From the NCBI RefSeq assembly GCF_902459535.1, contig NZ_LR699554.1:372001-436000 (forward strand): a stretch of 64,000 bases of DNA. The letters are read 5' to 3'. Position numbers and translations under genes: made by a program. The notes below the pieces were generated by a model, which was given only the letters and a program-made list of their open reading frames with translations, had not been told where the DNA came from and made no database searches. The DNA is from Paraburkholderia dioscoreae (GTDB lineage Bacteria > Pseudomonadota > Gammaproteobacteria > Burkholderiales > Burkholderiaceae). The number at the start of each line of letters is the position of its first letter. Position 1 is the stretch's first letter. This document shows, piece after piece, positions 17,013 to 24,739 of this stretch.

Positions 17013-19910
17013 TCACTGCAACTCCCTCACCGTCGCGTCCAGATTCGCCGCGATCTCGCGAGCGCGCTGCTTCTCGTCATCGCCCATGCGTTCGGACAGT
17101 CTCGCCTCGACGATCCTGATTGCGGCGGCGTACGCCGGCACGCCGTCACGGGCTTCGAAACCAGCCCGCGCGCGGGCGATCCAGGCGGCACCGAGCGCAC
17201 GGTCGCGCGGAACGCCGTTGCCGGTCAGAAAGCGCATGCCGACGCCGTATTGCATCAGCGGATTGCCGAGCAATGCCTCATTCAGGCACGACAAACCGTC
17301 CCAGCGCCGGCGCAGTTCGCCGACGGGCGCGAGCGAATCGTCGCTCCACAGGTTCGACGCCGCATCGGCCGGGACCAGCCAACGCCGCTCATTGCTGCCG
17401 AGGCCCGTTTCCGTGCCCGCCGCCAGCGCGTGCAAGGCGAGCGCAATCTGCGACTGCTCGGCCCCGCCTCGCGCGCCCTGGCGATGAAGTTGCATTGCAC
17501 GCGCCGGCTCGCGCTGCGCGAGCAGCCCAATCTCGTACAAGGTCGCGAGATCGCTGGCAGCCCAGTCGTCGCCAGCGGCCATCGCTTTTTCGAGCCAGAC
17601 ACGGCCCGCAGCCGGATCACGCCCGACGCCGCGGCCATACGCATAAGCGACGCCCACCATCCGTTTGGCTTCCGCGTCGGCCGGCGCCGCCTTCGATGCC
17701 CACGCAAAGGCCTCGTATTCGTCGACGCGGCCGCCCAGGCCCGTCAACAGGTGCCACGCCAGCGAGCTTTGAGCGGAGGCATTGCCCTGATCCGCCGCGC
17801 GCCGGAACCAGTATGTCGCCGCTGACAGATCGGGCGCGACACCATCGCCGAGATCGTAGCTGTCGCCCAGTATCGACTGGTACTTCGGATCGCCCCGGTC
17901 CGCGACTTTCCACTGCCAGTACGCCCGGCTAGTGTCATTGGCGACGCCGTTGCGCGCGTCGGCGAGAATGCTCATCGCAAGCACGTTGCCGCTGCGCGAT
18001 GCGGCCTGACACCAGCGCGCCGCGTAATCGGGACGACGCTGCACGCCGGGGCTTCCATATGCGTACGCGCTGCAAAGCCATGCCTGCGATGCCGGGTCGC
18101 CGAGCTGCGCGCCCTGCGAGAACCAGCTCAGCGCGACACCGGAATCCTGCTTGCCCGCAATGCCGCGCGCGTACGTATAGCCGAGCGCCGCGTAAGCTGC
18201 GGGAACGCGGCGCTGCGCTGCCGCTTCGAGCCACTCGACGCCCGTCTTGCCCGACAAAGACTGACCATGCTCGGTCAGATAAGCGCCGAGCGACACGCTG
18301 CTCGCGGGATCGCCCGCGTTTGTCGCGAGCGTCAGGTAGTGCAGGCCGAGAGGCTCGTCACGCGGCACCTCGGTGCCCGCAAGATATTGATTGCCGATCC
18401 AGCGCGCCGCCTCCACGTTGCCGTGGTCCGCCGCGAAGCGATACCAGCGCAGCGCCAGCGCTTTGTCGACTGGTGTGCCTTGCCCCTTCCACGCCATTGC
18501 GGCGGCGGTGACCGCCGCCTCTTCGCTGCCGCGCCCGGCGCCCTGGCTCGCCAGTTTGAACGCCTTGCCGAAGTCGACCGGCTCGCCTTCTCCGCGCAAT
18601 GCATAGATCGCGAGATTGAACGAGGCGACGCCGAGCCCCTGCGCGTGCGCTTTCTCGAACCACGTGCGAGCTTCGGCGGAATCCTTGTGCGTGCCCCAGC
18701 CTTCACGGAACATCACGCCGAGGTCGTTCTGCGCTGTCGCCAGTCCTGCATCCGCTGCGCCGCGCATCCAGCCGATGGCTGCCTCCAGATCGACCGGACC
18801 GCCGCGACCGGTGCGATAGAGGTCCGCGAGTGCAAAACGTGCGGCGGCGTCGCCTTCGACCGCTGCCTTCCGGTACCACGAACGTGCCAGCACGTCGTTC
18901 CTCGCGACACCCGTGCCGGTTGCATAGAGGTCGCCCATTCTGCGCTGCGCATAGACCCAACCTTGCCTTGCCGCGTGCGACATCAGATCGACACCGCGGT
19001 GCGCGTCACGCTGTACACCAACGCCGCTGAGATACGCGTCGCCTAGCGCCGTCTCGGCGCCGGTGTTGCCCTGGCGCACGGCTTCGCGCAACCATCCGGC
19101 GCCGTTCCCGGCGTCGCGCGGCACGCCTTCGCCGCGCAACAACGCGAGGCCGAGCAGGAACTGCGCGCCCGCATCGCCGCCGCTCGCGCCGCGGATCATC
19201 CACGAAGCGGCGACAGCCGGATCTTTCGGCACGCCGCGCCCGAGCGCGGTGAATTGCGCCGCATTGGCCGCGCCGTTCGCCGAGCCACCCTCTGCGGCTT
19301 GAACGAAGTACCTGTATGCGGCGGCGTTATCGACCGGCTGGCCTTCTCCGTTCGCGCTCATTGCACCGAGCACCGTGGCCGACGTCGCATCGCCGTCTGC
19401 GGCAGCCGATTCGAACCACTGGCGCGCAGCGAGATAGTCCTGTGGAACCGCGGTGCCGTTGCGATAGAGGTTGCCGAGCATGCGGCGCGCGAGCAGCGAG
19501 CCGTCGAGCGCCGACGACTTGAGGATCGCCACGCCTGTCGCGGTGTCACGCTCACCGCCATAGCCGTACGTCACCATCTGGCCGTAGATGGCCCGCGCGG
19601 TCAGGTTGCCTTGCGCCGCCTCGTTCATGCATCGCGCGCGTTCGTCTTTCGGCTTTTCGAATGGCGTGACGCTCCAGGTGCGATTGTCGAGCATCAATGC
19701 ACAAGGCGTCGTGCGGTTCTCGAGCGCCAACCGTGGATCCGCGGCGTGAAACCGGGCGCCTGAAAGTACCGCAGCGGTATCCGCATGCGGCGATGCCGGC
19801 AACGCCATTGCCATTGCCATTGCCGTAAAAGGCAGACCTGCCAGCGCCGCGAGCAGCAGCGCGCCGGCATCGCGACGCGCCCCGTTGCGCGATTTTTGTC
19901 GCACCCTCAT
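17013..19910 (-). CDS. Secreted Sel1-repeat (TPR-like) protein
   Basis: 965 residues. After an Arg-rich start comes a signal-like hydrophobic stretch (GALLLAALAGLPFTAMAMAM). The rest is built from more than fifteen Sel1 repeats of ~36 residues with the consensus A..WY..AA..G...A...LG..Y..G.GV..D, for example DVLARSWYRKAAVEGDAAAR. Sel1 arrays make curved solenoids for protein binding. Its ATG overlaps the stop of the upstream gene (19907-19910), so the two exported proteins are translationally coupled and probably work together in the cell envelope. No enzymatic domain is seen. Partner and role unknown. Confidence 0.85.
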   Translation of the reverse strand: MRVRQKSRNGARRDAGALLLAALAGLPFTAMAMAMALPASPHADTAAVLSGARFHAADPRLALENRTTPCALMLDNRTWSVTPFEKPKDERARCMNEAAQGNLTARAIYGQMVTYGYGGERDTATGVAILKSSALDGSLLARRMLGNLYRNGTAVPQDYLAARQWFESAAADGDATSATVLGAMSANGEGQPVDNAAAYRYFVQAAEGGSANGAANAAQFTALGRGVPKDPAVAASWMIRGASGGDAGAQFLLGLALLRGEGVPRDAGNGAGWLREAVRQGNTGAETALGDAYLSGVGVQRDAHRGVDLMSHAARQGWVYAQRRMGDLYATGTGVARNDVLARSWYRKAAVEGDAAARFALADLYRTGRGGPVDLEAAIGWMRGAADAGLATAQNDLGVMFREGWGTHKDSAEARTWFEKAHAQGLGVASFNLAIYALRGEGEPVDFGKAFKLASQGAGRGSEEAAVTAAAMAWKGQGTPVDKALALRWYRFAADHGNVEAARWIGNQYLAGTEVPRDEPLGLHYLTLATNAGDPASSVSLGAYLTEHGQSLSGKTGVEWLEAAAQRRVPAAYAALGYTYARGIAGKQDSGVALSWFSQGAQLGDPASQAWLCSAYAYGSPGVQRRPDYAARWCQAASRSGNVLAMSILADARNGVANDTSRAYWQWKVADRGDPKYQSILGDSYDLGDGVAPDLSAATYWFRRAADQGNASAQSSLAWHLLTGLGGRVDEYEAFAWASKAAPADAEAKRMVGVAYAYGRGVGRDPAAGRVWLEKAMAAGDDWAASDLATLYEIGLLAQREPARAMQLHRQGARGGAEQSQIALALHALAAGTETGLGSNERRWLVPADAASNLWSDDSLAPVGELRRRWDGLSCLNEALLGNPLMQYGVGMRFLTGNGVPRDRALGAAWIARARAGFEARDGVPAYAAAIRIVEARLSERMGDDEKQRAREIAANLDATVRELQ

Positions 19911-21280
19911 GGCTGCTGGATCGTCACGTTTCTGATGATGGCGTCGGTCCGGCCGTCCTTGTCGTCAATCGATGTCGTCCACGCAATGCCGTAGTTCACG
20001 AGTAACGCCGCATCGAAGCGCACTGTCTCGCCGCGCTTCGTCACCGACTGGCAATGCAGACCGACCGCGTCTCCGTCGAGCGACCTGAAAAGCGTGGATG
20101 CGGGAACCGTCTTGCCGACCTCGCACGTCCGCGAGGTCTCGCCTTTCTCCGATGGCAGCGGAAGAGCCAGCTCGATGCTGCGCCCTTCGACAAGCGGTCG
20201 GCTCGCTGTGGCGACCGCTGCATCGTCCTTTAGCGTGCCGAGCGGCATCAGCTCGCGGGTTCCGACGGTTTGCGTCAGCAGACTCGCGACGCCGTAGCTC
20301 AAGCAGAAGTCTGACCAGTCCAGTCGAGCGGAATCCGCAGCCGGCGTCACCAGTTCGGCGATCACGCCATTATTTCGACGGTTCACGAAAGTGTCCTTGA
20401 ACGGCGTCGGCTGGTTGGGCGTCGACGGGTTCTTCCATTCGGCATCGACGACAAGACGCGAGAACGGCAAAGGGCGGCTGCCGTTCTGCGGCAACTTCCG
20501 GCGAATCGAATCGGGCATGCGCCGCTCGTCGAACATGTCGTCCAGGTAGGCGTAGGGGTCGGCCAATACTTTCGCGCGTGCCGATGGCTTGTGGTCCATG
20601 ATCTGGAAGAGCTCGTACGTCGCGGCCTGGCGCGATGCGGGCGGCAATCCGTCGACCGCGTCGACGGCAACGCGAATCAACTCGCAGGCATTCGACGGAC
20701 CCTTCGCGCTGAATTGCGACGGCACTTTCGATTCGAGTTCCGTATCGGCATCGAGCAGTTCCGCGGTGGTGTATCGCTCGTCGTTCGAGTCGAGCGTGCT
20801 GCGATCGACTGAAATCTCCATGATTTCCAGCAGATTCTGGAAACTTTGCGTGGAGAGGGTTTTCGCCATCAGAAAGAAGTCGCGTCCGTTGGCGGCGAGC
20901 GCGTCGCAGTCGCTCTTCGGCCCTTGCGCCAGGCCTTTTAACAGGTGCAGCACGCGCAAGCGATCGTCCGGTGACAACTGCCCGCCGAACATCCCTCGCG
21001 TTTGCGACCAATTGCTGAGCCGGTTCCGGAACTCCGGGTCGGCCGCAATCCGCGTGACCAGCTTGACGAGCAACTGGCCCTTTTCCGAATCGGGATCGAG
21101 TCCTGCCTGTCCGACGATCTGGCGGATACGCTCGCTGGTCAGGGCCGCTGGACCGGCCGGCACGGTTGTCTGCGCTTCCGATGCCGGTGCGACAGGCTGC
21201 GTGCTTCGCATATCCAGCGCATTTGCGCTTACTGCCGTGAAAAACAGCATCACCCCGTAGAAACTGGTCTTGAGCTTCAT
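19907..21280 (-). CDS. Exported protein of unknown function, coupled to the Sel1-repeat protein
   Basis: 457 residues. N-terminal signal peptide MKLKTSFYGVMLFFTAVSAN with likely cleavage before or after ALD. The rest is soluble with an alpha-helical first half (RIRQIVGQAGLDPDSEKGQL, GRDFFLMAKTLSTQSFQNLL) and a more beta-rich second half with three or four spaced cysteines. No family recognised. First gene of a two-gene unit with the Sel1 protein, and the 500 bases before it hold no gene, so its promoter lies there. Sel1 proteins often accompany secreted effectors or envelope regulators, but nothing here shows that directly. Confidence 0.75.
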   Translation of the reverse strand: MKLKTSFYGVMLFFTAVSANALDMRSTQPVAPASEAQTTVPAGPAALTSERIRQIVGQAGLDPDSEKGQLLVKLVTRIAADPEFRNRLSNWSQTRGMFGGQLSPDDRLRVLHLLKGLAQGPKSDCDALAANGRDFFLMAKTLSTQSFQNLLEIMEISVDRSTLDSNDERYTTAELLDADTELESKVPSQFSAKGPSNACELIRVAVDAVDGLPPASRQAATYELFQIMDHKPSARAKVLADPYAYLDDMFDERRMPDSIRRKLPQNGSRPLPFSRLVVDAEWKNPSTPNQPTPFKDTFVNRRNNGVIAELVTPAADSARLDWSDFCLSYGVASLLTQTVGTRELMPLGTLKDDAAVATASRPLVEGRSIELALPLPSEKGETSRTCEVGKTVPASTLFRSLDGDAVGLHCQSVTKRGETVRFDAALLVNYGIAWTTSIDDKDGRTDAIIRNVTIQQP

Positions 21281-21777
21281 CTTGTTCGAATGTGCACTAC
21301 GAAAATGTGAACGGAACCGCGCGCGCGGAGGCGCGCCGGTTCATTCAAGCGGCATGCATGACGTGGATGTGGCCGTATGGATATCGGCAAGATGACGGGA
21401 GTTCTTGAGAGGCGTTGCTTTGCTTTCATCCAGCTTTTCGCCAAACGTGCCGGTCGAATGCGAAGCGGGAGTTGAGTTTGCCGGATGACGCCTGGAATCG
21501 CCGCATGTCGTCGAGTCCGGTTTTACAGGCACGAGAAGACGCTGACCCCGTAGGTCTTGCATGGAAGAAAGGATGACAGGGGGATTCTGAGCGACGCGAC
21601 GGGTCATGTGCTGCGGATTGCCGTTAGCCGGCGAAACGCCCAACTCCGGGCGGCTAAGCTGGCAACATGAATCGTGGACAGTCAGCGTGCTTCCGCCCTG
21701 CGCGCCTTCTCGAACGGTGTCTCATTCAGGGTAACGCTTATTACGAACGCATTACCCACTCGGGTTTCGGCAACCGT
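21281..21777. other. Gap without a supported gene
   Basis: About 500 bases between the start of the exported-protein gene and the end of a small unknown gene. A 100-codon open frame at 21341-21643 on the minus strand has no recognisable family, no good ribosome-binding site and ends in unconvincing low-complexity sequence. I see no RNA gene. The promoter of the exported protein/Sel1 pair should lie here. Confidence 0.5.
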
Positions 21778-22080
21778 TCAGGCGCTGATATTGATGATCG
21801 AGCCGGCCGCGACACCTTGTGCCGTACCAGCGCTCGCAGCCGCTTGTACTGGGGAAGAACTGGCCATTGCGCTCACCACGCCGACTGCGCCTGGTACGTG
21901 ATGGTGATGCACGCTTTTCGCGGAACTGCTCTGTGACGTCGTTGCCGACTTCAGGTGCGCCGCAAAACTCGACTGACTTGACTCGCTCGCGGAGCCTTTG
22001 CCCGTTAGCATCGACAGCCCGGAACTGATGGCGCTGGTTACGCCGCCGAGTAGGGTAGACGCTGCACCGAGTGGAATCAT
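21778..22080 (-). CDS. Small Ser/Ala-rich protein of unknown function, downstream of a chemoreceptor gene
   Basis: 100 residues from the ATG at 22078-22080, which follows GACGGA at a workable distance. The start (MIPLGAASTLLGGVTSAISS) is hydrophobic and glycine-rich without a clear cleavage site. The middle is Ser/Ala-rich and carries four consecutive histidines (SVHHHHVPGAVG). A longer frame upstream overlaps the preceding gene and is less likely. Third in the chemoreceptor operon, so a link to motility or surface sensing is possible. No family recognised. Confidence 0.55.
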   Translation of the reverse strand: MIPLGAASTLLGGVTSAISSGLSMLTGKGSASESSQSSFAAHLKSATTSQSSSAKSVHHHHVPGAVGVVSAMASSSPVQAAASAGTAQGVAAGSIINISA

Positions 22081-22186
22081 ATTCACATCCGTCAGAATGG
22101 GGTAATTGAAATGCCTGCGCCCTCGGACTATACCGCGTTTTCCCGCGATTCGAGAGCCAAACTGCGGTTCGGCAATGCCGGGGCGA

Positions 22187-22504
22187 CTAGCGGACAGATC
22201 CCTGAGCCAGTGCGGCAAGGATGGCATTGGTGAGTTCAAGCAGGGCCGAGTGATAGCCGGCATGCAAGGGCACGTCGTCCATTAGCGACATCGCGTCCTC
22301 GATACCTTGCCGGAATGACAGCGCGACCTCGGCGCGCTGCGACGTTGTGAGCTGGGGCAGGGCCGCGTCGAGAAATTTGCCTAGCACCATCGCTCGTGCC
22401 CCAAGCATGCTCACGGTCTCCATGTTGGCGGTCACGAGCCGGCTCATTTTCTCCAGCGCCGCGTCGGCATTGTCCAATTTCAGACTCCTCAGAACGCCTG
22501 CCAA
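22187..22504 (-). CDS. Small helical protein of unknown function overlapping the chemoreceptor gene
   Basis: Up to 105 residues, predicted largely helical (MSRLVTANMETVSMLGARAM, TTSQRAEVALSFRQGIEDAM). The ATG at 22502-22504 overlaps the last 16 bases of the chemoreceptor gene, indicating translational coupling; a shorter start within the first ten codons cannot be excluded. The composition suits a cytosolic adaptor or chaperone-like protein. It was not recognised. The position strongly suggests that it is made together with the chemoreceptor. Confidence 0.65.
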   Translation of the reverse strand: MAGVLRSLKLDNADAALEKMSRLVTANMETVSMLGARAMVLGKFLDAALPQLTTSQRAEVALSFRQGIEDAMSLMDDVPLHAGYHSALLELTNAILAALAQGSVR

Positions 22505-24213
22505 TCCACGGAACTGGTGTCGGTCGCGATCACGGCGTTCTTGTCCGCCGTCACAACCGGTGCCGTCTTGGCCGGCGTTGCACGCGAAGGCGTGCGAGCG
22601 GCAGGTGCCGGACGACGCGTTACCGCTCGCGAAACAGCCGGGCGCGACGCGGATACGCCGCGGTCGTCGAGCTTGAAGACGGCCACCGCGTCACGCAACG
22701 CCTGGGCCTGCTGCGCCATCGACTGCGTAGCGGCCGACGCTTCCTCGACCAGCGCGGCGTTCTGCTGGGTCACCTGGTCCATCTGGCTGACCGCCTGACT
22801 GACCTGTTCGACACCCGTGCTCTGCTGCGCCGACGCCGCGGCCATCTCGCCCATGATGTCCGTCACGCGCTTGACCGACTGGACCACATCGTTGATCGTG
22901 CTGCCCGCTTCCTCGACGAGCTTCGAGCCGGTATCCACCCGGCTCGCCGAGTCGTCGATCAGATCCTTGATTTCCTTGGCCGCGCTTGCACTGCGCTGGG
23001 CGAGCGTGCGCACCTCGCCGGCCACGACCGCGAACCCTCGCCCCTGTTCACCGGCGCGGGCAGCTTCGACCGCGGCATTGAGCGCAAGGATGTTGGTCTG
23101 GAACGCGATGCCCTCGATCACGGTGATGATCTCGGCCACCTTGGCCGAACTGTCGGAGATGCCATGCATGGTTTCGACCACCCGTCCGACCACGTCGCCG
23201 CCGCGCCGTGCAATGTCCGATGCGGTATTGGCCAACGTCATCGCCTGCCTTGCGTTGTCCGCGTTATGACGGACCGTGCCGGCCAGTTCCTCCATGCTCG
23301 AGGCCGTTTCCTCCAGTGAAGCTGCCTGCTCTTCGGTGCGCGCGGACAAGTCCGCGTTGCCGGACGCGATTTCAGCGCTAGCCGTCGCCACGCTTTCCGC
23401 ATTGCTGCGGACACTGCGTACCACCTCGGTCAGCGAATTCTGCATGGCACCCAGCGTACTCAGCAACGGCGATATCTCGTCAGCGTGGGAATCGACGACC
23501 GTAACCGTAAAATTGCCGTCCCGAACCCGTTCAGCCACTCTCTGCGCTTCGGCGACGCGGCTACGAAGGCAGCTTCCTATGTACCACGAGAGCGCAATGA
23601 GACCGACCGCGATAGCAGTCACGAGGCTCACCAGCAGCAATCGCGTCCACTGCAAGGCTCTTTCAATGTCCGAGACCTGGCCGCCGAGTTGTTCGCCTTG
23701 TCTGGCCCGCTCCTCGCCCAGCCATTTTTGAATGCGCGCGAAGGTGGGGATGGTTTGTGCCGTCAACATCTGGAACGCTTCGTCACGGTGGCCGTCCTGA
23801 ACCAGCCGAAGATTGGCTTCCGCCACCGGCCAGGCGTCGGCCTGCATTTTGAGCCAGACATTGCGGAAGGCGTCTCTTCCTGCTTCGTCAGTAATGTTGC
23901 TGAAAAACGCATCGTCGTTGCGACGAATCTGTTGACGTTCCGCGTCGATATTCCGCGCGGCGGCCTGTACGTCGTCGGCTGACGACACCAGCATCGCATG
24001 GCGCAAATCCAGTAGTACCTGTGTCACGCCGAGTTCGGTGCTTGCAATGCGCTCCAACTGCTGCATTCGCACATTGCCCGCGTTGGCTGCGATCCGCTGC
24101 GCGTCGGTCAGCTGGATCCAGGAGATGACAGCGACTGCTGTCAGAGCAACGATCAGTGCGGCCGAGACGGCATAGAGTCGGTGAGTCAGGCTGAAGCGCG
24201 CGAAGAGTTTCAT
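22489..24213 (-). CDS. Methyl-accepting chemotaxis protein with C-terminal xWxxF pentapeptide
   Basis: 574 residues. First transmembrane helix directly after the start (LYAVSAALIVALTAVAVISW), a ~150-residue four-helix periplasmic sensor, second helix (LLLVSLVTAIAVGLIALSWY), HAMP domain, then the signalling domain with the invariant hairpin (IEGIAFQTNILALNAAVEAA, RAGEQGRGFAVVAGEVRTLA). The final residues DWQAF after a Pro/Ala/Thr linker match the xWxxF tether for CheR/CheB, as in Tar/Tsr NWETF, so it is probably a high-abundance receptor. I chose the ATG at 24211-24213 because only a few residues then precede the first helix; no strong Shine-Dalgarno is seen. A FliA-like promoter lies ~100 bases upstream. 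Confidence 0.92.
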   Translation of the reverse strand: MKLFARFSLTHRLYAVSAALIVALTAVAVISWIQLTDAQRIAANAGNVRMQQLERIASTELGVTQVLLDLRHAMLVSSADDVQAAARNIDAERQQIRRNDDAFFSNITDEAGRDAFRNVWLKMQADAWPVAEANLRLVQDGHRDEAFQMLTAQTIPTFARIQKWLGEERARQGEQLGGQVSDIERALQWTRLLLVSLVTAIAVGLIALSWYIGSCLRSRVAEAQRVAERVRDGNFTVTVVDSHADEISPLLSTLGAMQNSLTEVVRSVRSNAESVATASAEIASGNADLSARTEEQAASLEETASSMEELAGTVRHNADNARQAMTLANTASDIARRGGDVVGRVVETMHGISDSSAKVAEIITVIEGIAFQTNILALNAAVEAARAGEQGRGFAVVAGEVRTLAQRSASAAKEIKDLIDDSASRVDTGSKLVEEAGSTINDVVQSVKRVTDIMGEMAAASAQQSTGVEQVSQAVSQMDQVTQQNAALVEEASAATQSMAQQAQALRDAVAVFKLDDRGVSASRPAVSRAVTRRPAPAARTPSRATPAKTAPVVTADKNAVIATDTSSVDWQAF

Positions 24214-24310
24214 GACGGAATGAATGGAGGAATCGAACGAGTGGCAAACTCCCTTGGCCAGGAGACGCCACGAAGCCCACTGGCCTGAGTGTGCGGCAGA
24301 ACACTTATGC

Positions 24311-24337
24311 ATAACGGCTCAAGATCGGCCGGCATTA
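24311..24337 (-). promoter_or_regulatory. Candidate FliA (sigma-28) promoter, TAAT-N15-GCCGTTAT
   Basis: On the minus strand TAAT (24334-24337) and GCCGTTAT (24311-24318) are separated by exactly 15 bases, matching the FliA pattern and the spacing of the two sites at 10200 and 40056. Located about 100 bases upstream of the chemoreceptor start. Confidence 0.6.
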
Positions 24338-24620
24338 GTACTGGAGTTCGGGACGGTGCCTTACGGAAATCGCAAAATACTGGCCAACCGTGTGTGATAG
24401 GAGGAGGCGCGGATACGACGGGAGAACGGCGCCAGAGGTCGGGACTGGAGCCCGGCGGCGAGGAGCACAGGAGACGATCGGCGGCTGGTGTTTCTTTACA
24501 TTCAGGGCGGTGAGCTGGGTAGCTGGCGATTCGTTGCCGACGCGGTCGCTCCGAGCGACATCCGGGGAAAGATGTCGATGTAATTCGCGATTGCTAACGG
24601 GTTCGCACGAAGATACGACG

Positions 24621-24649
24621 CTGCGAGGCCATCGGAAATGGCCTCGCAG
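24621..24649. terminator. Perfect 10-bp hairpin beyond the GH92 gene
   Basis: CTGCGAGGCC and GGCCTCGCAG flank a 9-base loop. It lies 90 bases past the stop of the minus-strand GH92 gene. Only a short T run follows on the plus strand and none on the minus strand, so it may be a transcript-stabilising hairpin or a weak terminator. Confidence 0.5.
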
Positions 24650-24739
24650 TTTCAGAAGGGCTTCATCAAAGCGAGCGGCGGGCATCCGGTTGCGACGATG
24701 CGCACTACGCGGTCGTCACACCGGATACGCCGCCGCCCG

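Noticed and set aside
21341..21643. 100-codon minus-strand frame
   Set aside because: No Shine-Dalgarno, no family and unconvincing composition.
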